DNA from: Caulobacteraceae bacterium
Lineage (GTDB): Bacteria > Pseudomonadota > Alphaproteobacteria > Caulobacterales > Caulobacteraceae
Assembly (NCBI GenBank): GCA_947475735.1
Contig: CANJLQ010000008.1
Coordinates: forward strand, 62,001 to 126,000
Length of the DNA stretch: 64,000 bases
Direction of reading: 5' to 3'
How positions within the stretch are numbered: the first letter of the stretch is position 1; each line of letters opens with the position of its first letter. Of this stretch, positions 27,797 to 35,180 are shown piece by piece. The notes under the pieces were generated by a model. That model did not search any database. It saw nothing but the letters and a program-made list of their open reading frames with translations, and was not told the origin of the DNA. The position numbers and the translations under genes are program-made.

Positions 27797-28828
27797 ATGG
27801 ATCCCTCGGCGACGAGGATGTTCGCGGAAGCGGCCGAGGCGGCCGACGTCGTCTCTCGGCAGAGCGATGACCGCGGGCTCTATGAGGCCCTCGCCGAGAA
27901 ACTTCGCGCCCTCGACGCGCCCCTGGCCTTCACCTGCGCGCGCGGCAGTTCGGACCACGCGGCGACCTATGCCAAGCATCTGCTCGAGACCCAGCTCGGC
28001 CTTCCGGTTGTGTCCCAGTCGCCGTCGATCGTCTCGATCTACGGCGGACGTCTGGAGCGCGCGAAGGGCGCGCTGTTCCTGGCGATCTCGCAGTCGGGTC
28101 GCAGCCCCGACCTGTTGATGTCGGCCCGGGCCGCGCGCGACGCGGGGGCCCTGGTGGTGGCTCTGGTCAATGACGCGCAGTCGCCGCTGGCGGAGCTGGC
28201 CGAGATCGTCCTGCCGCTCCGCGCCGGGCCGGAGATCAGCGTGGCGGCGACCAAGAGCTACCTCGCCACTTTGGCGGCGGTGTCGCGTCTGACGACCGTT
28301 TGGGCCGACGATCGCGCGCTGTCGCAAGCCGTCGAGACCCTGCCGGCGGCCCTGTCCGAGGCGTGGAGCCTGGACTGGAGCGCCGTCGGCCACTTCTTCG
28401 TCGCGGCGAAGGGGGCCTTCGTTCTGGGACGCGGGCCGACCCTGGGGATCGCTCAGGAAGCGGCCCTGAAGTTCAAGGAAACCTGCGCCATCCATGCCGA
28501 GGCGTTCAGCATCGCCGAGGTCGCCCACGGCCCGATGGAGCTGATCGACGAGGGCTTCCCCGTGCTGGTGCTGGCGCCGGGCGACGCCGGGGACGCCGGT
28601 CTGGACGCTCTGATCGGGCGGTTCGTGGAACGGGGCGCCCGCGTCATGGTCGCGGGGCGGTCGATCCCCGGCTGTCTGGAGGCCCCGACGGTTCCCGGCC
28701 TGCATCCGGCGGTCGCGCCGATCGCGATGGCGCAATCCTTCTACCGCATGGTCAATGCCGTGGCGGTGGCGAGGGGGCGTGACCCGGATCAGCCGGCCAT
28801 GTTGTCCAAGGTGACCCGAACCCTATGA
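27797..28828 (+). CDS. nagB-II: SIS-domain glucosamine-6-phosphate deaminase, NagB-II type
   Basis: A 343-residue double-SIS protein lacking the glutaminase domain of GlmS. First SIS domain: LAFTCARGSSDHAATYAKHL and FLAISQSGRSPDLLMSARAA; second: FVLGRGPTLGIAQEAALKFK-ETCAIHAEAF, the typical GlmS/NagB-II sugar-phosphate end, and EVAHGPMELIDEGFPVLVL. Proteins of this type in proteobacterial nag clusters convert GlcN-6-P to fructose-6-P and ammonia (NagB-II/AgaS-like). The downstream gene, overlapping by ATGA, is NagA, the preceding enzymatic step. An isomerase or aldose role for another amino sugar is possible. Confidence 0.87.
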   Translation: MDPSATRMFAEAAEAADVVSRQSDDRGLYEALAEKLRALDAPLAFTCARGSSDHAATYAKHLLETQLGLPVVSQSPSIVSIYGGRLERAKGALFLAISQSGRSPDLLMSARAARDAGALVVALVNDAQSPLAELAEIVLPLRAGPEISVAATKSYLATLAAVSRLTTVWADDRALSQAVETLPAALSEAWSLDWSAVGHFFVAAKGAFVLGRGPTLGIAQEAALKFKETCAIHAEAFSIAEVAHGPMELIDEGFPVLVLAPGDAGDAGLDALIGRFVERGARVMVAGRSIPGCLEAPTVPGLHPAVAPIAMAQSFYRMVNAVAVARGRDPDQPAMLSKVTRTL

Positions 28829-29955
28829 CCCTCACGGCTTTCACAGGCGCGCGGATTCTGACCCCGGAAGGCTGGCGGGACGATCATGCCGTCGTGGTCG
28901 ATGGCGGCACGATCCAGGCCGTGGTCGCGGCGTCGCGGGTTCCGCCAGGCGCGGCGCGTCGTCACCTGAACGGCGGATTCCTGGTGCCGGGCTTCGTCGA
29001 TGTTCAGGTCAATGGCGGGGGCGGGGTGCTGCTGAACGACCGGCCCGATGTCGAGGGCGTCCGGACCATCGCCGACGCCCACCGGACCTTCGGCACGACG
29101 GCGCTTTTGCCGACGCTCATCAGCGATGATCTGGAGACGGTCGCGAGGGCCATCGCCGCGGTCGAGGCCGCCATCGAACAGGGCGTCCCCGGGGTGGTCG
29201 GCATCCATATCGAGGGACCGTTCCTGAACAGTGGAAAACCGGGCATCCACGACGCCGGAAAGTTCAGACGTCTGGATGCCGAGGCCGTCGCCTTGCTGGC
29301 GTCGCTCAGGGGAGGGGTCACCCTGGTGACGCTGGCTCCCGAACTGGCGGAGCCCGAGGTCGTGCGGGCCCTGACCGGGCGCGGCGTCATCGTCTCGGCG
29401 GGCCATACCTTGGCGACCTATGAGCAGATGCGGACGGCGGCCGAGGCGGGACTGACGGGGGTCACCCATCTGTTCAACGCCATGACCCCGTTCGACAGCC
29501 GGGCCCCGGGCGTGGTCGGGGCCGCGCTGGATCTGGGTCTGACCAGCGGCCTGATCGTCGACGGGCATCACGTGCATCCCGCCGCTTTGCGGGTGGCGCT
29601 GGCGGCGGCGGGACCCGGGCAGCTGATGCTGGTCACCGATGCCATGCCGACGGTCGGGTCCGCGGACAAGCGGTTCATGCTGGGCGGTCGGCAGATCGTA
29701 GCGGAGGACGGCGCCTGTCGGGCCGAGGACGGCACCCTGGCCGGCTCCGACCTCGACATGGGCCAGGCCGTGCGCAACGCCGTCCGATTGATGGGCATCG
29801 ACCTGGCGACCGCCTCGGTCATGGCCAGCACCACACCGGCGCGGTTTCTGGGACTGGGCGACCGGATGGGATCGATTGCGCCCGGGCTGCGGGCCGACCT
29901 CGTGCATCTGGACAGCGCGCTCGGCGTCGCCGGGGTCTGGACGGCCGGCGTCTGA
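28825..29955 (+). CDS. nagA: N-acetylglucosamine-6-phosphate deacetylase
   Basis: A 376-residue amidohydrolase overlapping nagB-II by ATGA. Key features: GFVDVQVNGGGGVLLNDRPD (the NagA D-x-x-x-N-G-x-x-G site), HIEGPFLNSGKPGIHD with the metal-binding Glu, SAGHTLATYEQM, THLFNAMTPFDSRAPGVVG, the substrate-binding DGHHVHP, and the catalytic Asp in LVTDAMPTVGSADK. NagA removes acetate from GlcNAc-6-P to give GlcN-6-P for NagB-II. Length and all motifs are normal. It would receive GlcNAc-6-P both from NagK and from MurQ. Confidence 0.95.
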   Translation: MTLTAFTGARILTPEGWRDDHAVVVDGGTIQAVVAASRVPPGAARRHLNGGFLVPGFVDVQVNGGGGVLLNDRPDVEGVRTIADAHRTFGTTALLPTLISDDLETVARAIAAVEAAIEQGVPGVVGIHIEGPFLNSGKPGIHDAGKFRRLDAEAVALLASLRGGVTLVTLAPELAEPEVVRALTGRGVIVSAGHTLATYEQMRTAAEAGLTGVTHLFNAMTPFDSRAPGVVGAALDLGLTSGLIVDGHHVHPAALRVALAAAGPGQLMLVTDAMPTVGSADKRFMLGGRQIVAEDGACRAEDGTLAGSDLDMGQAVRNAVRLMGIDLATASVMASTTPARFLGLGDRMGSIAPGLRADLVHLDSALGVAGVWTAGV

Positions 29956-29973
29956 AGCACATCGAGCGGACGG

Positions 29974-30840
29974 TCAGCCGGGCAGCGGGCGTCCGGCGAG
30001 GAGCAGGGCGCCGTCCAGCGCGTCGCCGAGCGGGCTGACGAGGCGATCGACGATCCGCGCCCGCAACCAGGGCGTCATCGGCTCCGCCAGCCCGCCCATC
30101 AGGACGCACCGCGTCGCACCCCGCGCATAGATCGTCTCGATGAAGCGCTCGATGTGCAGCGCGCCTTCGCGGACGATGGACAGGGCGATCTCGTCGCCGG
30201 TCTCGGCATGGGCCAGGACCAGCGGCGCGAAGCTGGCGTAGTCGGCGGGCGTCGCTTCGTCCATCCAGGCGATGACGCCGGGAATGGCGTGGTTGAACTG
30301 CTGGGTCACGGCCTGGCTGAGCGGGGTGGGGCGGGTGCGTCCGTCCAGCGCGCGCAACGCATGCCGGATGGCGCTGAGGCCGAGGGCGGCGCCGCTGCCC
30401 TCATCCGAGATCGGGAAGCCATAGCCGCCGATGGAGGTGCTGTCCTCGCCGCGCTTGATAAGCCCAACGCTGCCGGTGCCCAGGATCAGGATGGCTCCGT
30501 CGCCGCCGGCGTGAGCGCCGAGGTTGGCGATCATGGAGTCGCTGCTCAGCGCGACGCTTCGGAACGGGAAGGCGAGCGCCTGAATCTTCGGCTTCATGCC
30601 CTGTCGGTTGATGCCGGCGATCCCCATGCCGACCCGGATGTCCGCAAGGTCATCCTGGCCGACCCCGGCCGCATCCGTCGCCTGGCGACAGACGTCCAGC
30701 AATGTCTCGTGAAGGGCGTCCAGGCCGATCCGGGTATTGGCGGGACCGGCGACTCCGGTGCCGAGGACCGTCCCCTTTTCGTCGGTCAGTCGGGCCTTGC
30801 AGCTTGTGCCGCCCGCATCGACCCCGAGATAGAGCGTCAT
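29974..30840 (-). CDS. nagK: BadF/BadG/BcrA-family ATPase, probable N-acetylglucosamine kinase
   Basis: A 288-residue ASKHA-fold kinase with the phosphate-1 motif LGVDAGGTSCKARLTD, an I-x-V-G-M-G-I-A-G-I-N-R segment, phosphate-2 GAILILGTGSVGLI, and the eukaryotic-type-NagK pattern SIGGYGFPISDEGSGAALG. The BadF/BadG family contains GlcNAc, GlcN and MurNAc kinases. It converges on nagA (18-base gap) and has its own TGGTAT-type operator 47 bases upstream. It would supply GlcNAc-6-P (or MurNAc-6-P for MurQ) after import of free sugar by the symporter, which is not a PTS. Sugar specificity cannot be read from sequence. Confidence 0.87.
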   Translation of the reverse strand: MTLYLGVDAGGTSCKARLTDEKGTVLGTGVAGPANTRIGLDALHETLLDVCRQATDAAGVGQDDLADIRVGMGIAGINRQGMKPKIQALAFPFRSVALSSDSMIANLGAHAGGDGAILILGTGSVGLIKRGEDSTSIGGYGFPISDEGSGAALGLSAIRHALRALDGRTRPTPLSQAVTQQFNHAIPGVIAWMDEATPADYASFAPLVLAHAETGDEIALSIVREGALHIERFIETIYARGATRCVLMGGLAEPMTPWLRARIVDRLVSPLGDALDGALLLAGRPLPG

Positions 30841-30886
30841 TATCGTCCTCCGTCGAAGGCCCCCATCGGCGGGTGCGGCTTTCGAC

Positions 30887-30903
30887 TGGTATTAATGTGG
30901 TAT
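30887..30903 (-). promoter_or_regulatory. Candidate operator of the amino-sugar regulon, copy 3
   Basis: TGGTATTAATGTGGTAT (plus-strand reading) is the most regular copy, with two identical TGGTAT half-sites 11 bases apart. It lies 46 bases upstream of the nagK start and about 240 bases upstream of the divergent secreted-protein gene. Confidence 0.65.
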
Positions 30904-31140
30904 TGCGCCCGCCCATATGCCCCGTCTTCAGCCTGATCCGCAACACCCTGTCGATACGATCCGGTCGCGCTTTCGTCGGCCGCAGACGGACCATCTCCCA
31001 AAAGCGCAAGAACCCAACGGCGAACGCCAATATTCGAAAAGAACGCCTCGGGGCTGCGATGTCTGATTGTCCGGGGTGATCGCGGTGGTTGCCCAACGAC
31101 ATCGGCACGCCGTGCGCGGCCGAAGGGGAAGGCAAAGACT

Positions 31141-32367
31141 ATGCAAGGTTCAAACAGGTCCGGGCGGGCCATAAGAGCGGCAGGCGCGATCCTCGCGGCG
31201 GTCGGTGCCGGCCTCTTCGCCTCGGTCGCATCGGCTCAGGTCATCAATCGCGGCGAGGAAGCGCCGCCGTTTCACGAAGCCCGTCCGGCACCGGACTCCA
31301 TCCGACCCGACCATCTGATCGTCGTCGCCCAGCCGTCGCCGTCCGAAATCAATCCGTCATTCCTCGGCCCTGTCCACCTGCTCCGCTCGGCGCGGGTCGA
31401 TCTTCAGGCGGGCACGGTGACCATGCCCCTGTTCCGCGGCAACCTGACCTCCGGAGAGACGGTCTGGTCGATCCTGACCGACGTCTCCGACGAGAACCTG
31501 GCCCATCTGCACGGCGTCAACTACTCGGCCAAGATGGCCTACGGCATCACCGGAAACGGGGCCCGCCGTGGTTCCTTCCGCAATGACGGCAGCTTCCTGT
31601 TCCAGTCGGGCGCCGTCGATTTCTCGCCGGACCACGCCGTGACACCCGGGGCGGCCCCGAACTTCTTCCCGCCCCGCGCGGCCCAGCCCGGCGCGGTGGG
31701 CGACGCCTACTACTCGCCGCTGGTGCAGCTCGACAACGCCAAGAGCGCGGTCTTCAACATGCCGATGGTCGCCTTCAACGTGAGCGAGGCCCAGCTGAAC
31801 GCCATGTGCGACGGCAACGTCGACTACAACCTTGTCCACGACAAGGTCGTCAGCATCTGCCCGCGCACCAACACCGTCGTGGTCAAGCTGACGCTGGGAT
31901 ACACCTTCGGCCGGCCGATCTTCTACCTGTCGACCGAGGCCAACGATCCCCTGATCGCGACGCTGGAAGGGGCCATCTTCGCCCCGGCTCTCAGCGACCT
32001 GCCCTTCGCTCTGGAAGACGCCTCGCCCGGTGAATCGGCCGAGCGCATCTATGCCTTCGCCAACGGACCGACGGGTCTGGAGCACCCCTTCCGCCAGGGC
32101 GTGAACAGCGCGCTCTCGGACGGACGCGGGCCGCTGAACGTCCTGGGTGGCGTGCCGACCATCAACCTGGACTACAGCCCGATCTGGCGGTTGTTCCCGG
32201 TCGTGTGGACCGAGGAAGCGATCCGCAACGGCTATCGCACGCGTCTGACCGACGCCATCCACATCGAGGACACGGCCGCCAAGGGCTGGATCACCTCGCT
32301 GGACGGCGGTGAAGTCCGGGCCGTCGGGTTCCTGATCAACTGCCCGGTGGTCTACCGCGTCAACTAA
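31141..32367 (+). CDS. Secreted hypothetical protein
   Basis: A 408-residue protein with a clear signal peptide (AAGAILAAVGAGLFASVASAQ) and no transmembrane segment after it. The mature part has no motif I recognise. Visible features are HLLRSARVDLQAGTVTMPLF, ENLAHLHGVNYSAKMAYGIT and a cluster of aromatic residues; a cysteine pair (C-D-G-N-V...C-P-R-T) and a C-terminal FLINCPVVYRVN may form disulphides. It faces nagK across a 300-base gap and is followed after a terminator by outer-membrane proteins. It could be a periplasmic binding or surface protein. I assign no function. Confidence 0.75.
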   Translation: MQGSNRSGRAIRAAGAILAAVGAGLFASVASAQVINRGEEAPPFHEARPAPDSIRPDHLIVVAQPSPSEINPSFLGPVHLLRSARVDLQAGTVTMPLFRGNLTSGETVWSILTDVSDENLAHLHGVNYSAKMAYGITGNGARRGSFRNDGSFLFQSGAVDFSPDHAVTPGAAPNFFPPRAAQPGAVGDAYYSPLVQLDNAKSAVFNMPMVAFNVSEAQLNAMCDGNVDYNLVHDKVVSICPRTNTVVVKLTLGYTFGRPIFYLSTEANDPLIATLEGAIFAPALSDLPFALEDASPGESAERIYAFANGPTGLEHPFRQGVNSALSDGRGPLNVLGGVPTINLDYSPIWRLFPVVWTEEAIRNGYRTRLTDAIHIEDTAAKGWITSLDGGEVRAVGFLINCPVVYRVN

Positions 32368-32410
32368 AGGCACCGCCGGCCCGGGCTCCCCTCTGGCCGG
32401 CGGCGTCTCG

Positions 32411-32455
32411 CCCGCGCTTCCGCGCCCCCCGTCCCGAAGCGCGGGCACCCTTTTT
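32411..32455 (+). terminator. Hairpin terminator after the secreted hypothetical gene
   Basis: CCCGCGCTTC (32411-32420) and GAAGCGCGGG (32436-32445) form a perfect 10-pair stem with a 15-base loop, followed by CACCC and a run of five T. It separates the secreted protein from the outer-membrane protein gene. Confidence 0.82.
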
Positions 32456-32515
32456 CGATCCCCCTGAAACCCGTCTCGCTCCGACGCTGGCCGTCGGCTC
32501 GAAGGAGTGCACCCG

Positions 32516-33343
32516 ATGAACAAGGTCCTCTTGCTCGCGGCCGCCGGACTCGGCTGTCTCGCGCCCGCGATCGCCTCCGCCCAATCCCAGACCTGGACGC
32601 CGCTGGACAACTCGGCCTTCGCGTCCGAGTTCACCCAGCGATGGATCCCCGTCCCTGACGGATCCAGCGGCGCGCCCCGCCAGGGGTGGCTGGGGGCCCC
32701 GGACGGCTTCTTCACCCGCGAGGTCCACCTGGCCTACGACTTCACCGACGCTGACGGCGGCGACGTCGATCGCGTGATCGCCCGCTTCAACTACCCGCTC
32801 TCGCGCCGCCTCTGGATCGGCATTGAGGCACCGATCTATCAGCAGATCGACGGCTCGGGCTCAGGCTTCGGCGACGTCGGCGTGACGGCCCAGGTCATGC
32901 TGGCCGAGACGTGGGATCTCTCGATCAACGCCGGCCTGGGGTTCGAACTGCCCACGGGCGACGACGCGATCGGCGCGGGCGAGGTGTTCGGCGTGACGCC
33001 ACAGATCAACGTCTGGACCGACCTGGGGGCCGGCGTCTCCTTCCGGGGTCGGGCCTCCTATTCCAGCCGCGACGAGAGCGGGGCCGACGGCTTCGGCCTC
33101 AGCCTGGCCCTGGGTCAGACCGTGACCCCGGCCAGCGCGGAACCTCTGGGCCAGTTCACCTATTCGCTGGCGCTGAACTGGTTCGAGCCGGATGACGCCG
33201 GCGACAGCCAGGTGTCCCTGACGCCCGCGCTGCGCTCGCGGATCCAGGGCAACCTGTTTCTGCTGACCGGGGTGGAGTTCCCGATCAACGACGACGCCGG
33301 CTACGACCAGCGATGGATCGTGCAACTGGTCCACGGCTTCTAG
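32516..33343 (+). CDS. Outer-membrane beta-barrel protein of unknown function
   Basis: A 275-residue protein from ATG 32516 (preceded by GAAGGAG). A signal peptide ends at AIASAQS. The rest alternates short strands typical of a transporter-like barrel: LWIGIEAPIYQQIDGSGSGF, GDVGVTAQVMLAETWDLSIN, AGLGFELPTGDDAIG, LFLLTGVEFPINDDAGYDQR, with the C-terminal residue Phe (LVHGF), the outer-membrane insertion signal. It resembles 'transporter' barrels of the meta-pathway phenol-degradation/DUF type. It directly precedes the frameshifted porin, suggesting a shared transcript. Confidence 0.75.
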   Translation: MNKVLLLAAAGLGCLAPAIASAQSQTWTPLDNSAFASEFTQRWIPVPDGSSGAPRQGWLGAPDGFFTREVHLAYDFTDADGGDVDRVIARFNYPLSRRLWIGIEAPIYQQIDGSGSGFGDVGVTAQVMLAETWDLSINAGLGFELPTGDDAIGAGEVFGVTPQINVWTDLGAGVSFRGRASYSSRDESGADGFGLSLALGQTVTPASAEPLGQFTYSLALNWFEPDDAGDSQVSLTPALRSRIQGNLFLLTGVEFPINDDAGYDQRWIVQLVHGF

Positions 33344-33360
33344 CGCGCTGGAGCCTTCGG

Positions 33361-34457
33361 ATGCGCTGGCGATCGCTCTCCCTCGCGCTTGTCGCGGCCG
33401 CCGCCGGCGAACCGGTGGCGGCCGCACAGGCCGATGAGGGGCCGGTGCGCTGGGGTGGCCTGGTCATCGTCGACGCCTGGTCCCTGCTGGAAGGGGGCGA
33501 GGATGTCGGTACCTCCGTTCTGGTCAAGGCCAAGGGGACGTTGGACGTCGATGCGGAGCGCGCCTGGGGCTGGACGGGGGTCTCGGTCCATCTGTCGGGC
33601 CTCTACACCGGCGACGAGGCCTTCTCCGGCGATCGTGTCGGCGACGGACAGACGGTCTCCAATATCGAAACCGGGGTCGAGGTCCTGCGACCCTACGAGG
33701 TCTGGATCGAGCGCCGGTGGGAGCCCGGCGCGGTGTCGGTGCGGGCCGGTCTGTATGACTTCAACACCGAATTCGACGCCCTGGAGCATTCGGCCCTGTT
33801 CCTGAACAGCTCGCACGGGATCGGCGCGGACATCGCGCAGAGCGGCGAGAACGGGCCCCTGATCTTCCCCACACCCGGACTGGCCGTGCGCGTTCAGGGC
33901 GATCCGGCCGCGGGATGGACCGTGCGGGGTGTCATGGCCGAAGGCTCACCCGGCGATGCATCGCGTCCCGAACGCCATCGCCTGACGCTGTCGCGAGAGG
34001 AGGGCGTTTTCGCCGCGATCGAGGTCGAGCGGAGGCTGGGGACCGCGCGGGGAGCGGCGGCGTCTATCTGCGCGCGGAAGGCGAGGTCTGGGCGGCTTCG
34101 GATGGATCGCGCGCGGTGTCGGCCTTTGGACGGTTCGGTGTCGCGGACGATCGGACGAACGCCGTCGACACCTTCGTCAGCGCCGGCATGGTCGTCCGGG
34201 GGCTGGTCCGTCATCGGCCGGACGACAGCGCGGGGCTGGCCTTCGCCTATACGGGCGTGGGCGAAGCGACCCGTCGCCGACGCGCGATCATGGGGGACGC
34301 AACCCCTCGCAGCGAGCTGAACATCGAGGCGACCTGGCGGTTCGCCCTCTCCGACGGGCTGGCGCTCCAGCCCAGCGTCCAGTTCATCGACACCCCCCAG
34401 GACAGCCGCGCCGATCAGGCCTGGACCGCGGGCCTGCGGCTGGAGATCAGCCGGTGA
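33361..34457 (+). pseudogene. OprB-type carbohydrate porin interrupted by a frameshift
   Basis: From ATG 33361 the frame encodes a signal peptide and an OprB/carbohydrate-selective porin N-terminal half (HLSGLYTGDEAFSGDRVGDG, SNIETGVEVLRPYEVWIERR, FNTEFDALEHSALFLNSSHG, FPTPGLAVRVQ). At about 34035-34055 this frame turns to arginine/serine-rich nonsense, while the frame offset by -1 continues the protein: GSGGVYLRAEGEVWAASDGS, GLAFAYTGVGEATRRRRAIM, LNIEATWRFALSDGLALQPS, and ends at 34457 with LRLEISR. One missing base, in or near the G-rich CTGGGGACCGCGCGGGGAGC stretch, explains this. It is either a real mutation or a sequencing error. Intact, it would be about 365 residues. Confidence 0.8.
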
Positions 34458-34595
34458 ACGGCGGGCAGTCCGGCAATCCGGGACAACAGGACCGCAAGAA
34501 TCGAAAGGCGTTCCGCGACTGGACCCTCTGTACTGGGCGGACATCCGTGGAGGGCGGTCGCTTCATCGCCGGGACGGTTCAATGGCGCGGCGTGC

Positions 34596-35144
34596 ATGCT
34601 GGGAAATGAAACGCAAATCCGGAACCTGATGATCGAAGCCCAGTCGGGCGACATGATCGCGGCCCGCCGGCTTCTGGATATCCTGAGCGGTCCGCTGGAA
34701 CGCTTCTTCCACAACCGGCTGTTCGGCACCGGCAGCGACGCCGAGGACCTGGCCCAGGAGACGCTGCTGGCCATCTATACGCACCGCGCCAAGTATGATC
34801 CTTCCCGCAGCCTGAACAGCTGGTGCTACGCCGTCGCGCGGCACAAGCTGATCGACCATCTGCGACGGTCGAGCCGGACGCCGAACGAGCGCCTGGACGA
34901 AGAGGCGGACCCGCTCGCCCACCACCGCGTGGAGGATGCCGTGATGCGATGGGACCTCAATCGTGTCCTGTCGCGTCTGCCCACCCGGCAACGCTCGGTT
35001 CTGCACGACGTTCGCGTGCTGGGTTTCACCATCGCCGAGGCCGCCGAGCGGCACGGCACGACGGAGACCGCGGCCAAGGTCATGATCCACCGATCGATGA
35101 AGACCCTGCGCAGCCAGATGGAACCGATCATCGCGGCGATCTGA
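34596..35144 (+). CDS. ECF-type RNA polymerase sigma factor
   Basis: A 182-residue sigma-70 family protein. Region 2 contains DAEDLAQETLLAIYTHRAKY and SLNSWCYAVARHKLIDHLRR; region 4 contains LSRLPTRQRSVLHDVRVLGF-TIAEAAERHGTTETAAKVMIHR. There is no region 1.1 or 3, so it belongs to group 4 (ECF), most like the SigF/ECF16 kind. No anti-sigma gene (NrsF/DUF1109, zinc-ASF, FecR) is next to it; the downstream gene is convergent. No good ribosome site precedes ATG 34596; the in-frame ATG at 34629 is an alternative. Targets are unknown. Confidence 0.87.
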   Translation: MLGNETQIRNLMIEAQSGDMIAARRLLDILSGPLERFFHNRLFGTGSDAEDLAQETLLAIYTHRAKYDPSRSLNSWCYAVARHKLIDHLRRSSRTPNERLDEEADPLAHHRVEDAVMRWDLNRVLSRLPTRQRSVLHDVRVLGFTIAEAAERHGTTETAAKVMIHRSMKTLRSQMEPIIAAI

Positions 35145-35180
35145 TCGCCGGCCACGGTGGCTCGGGTCCGGTCGCGGGGG

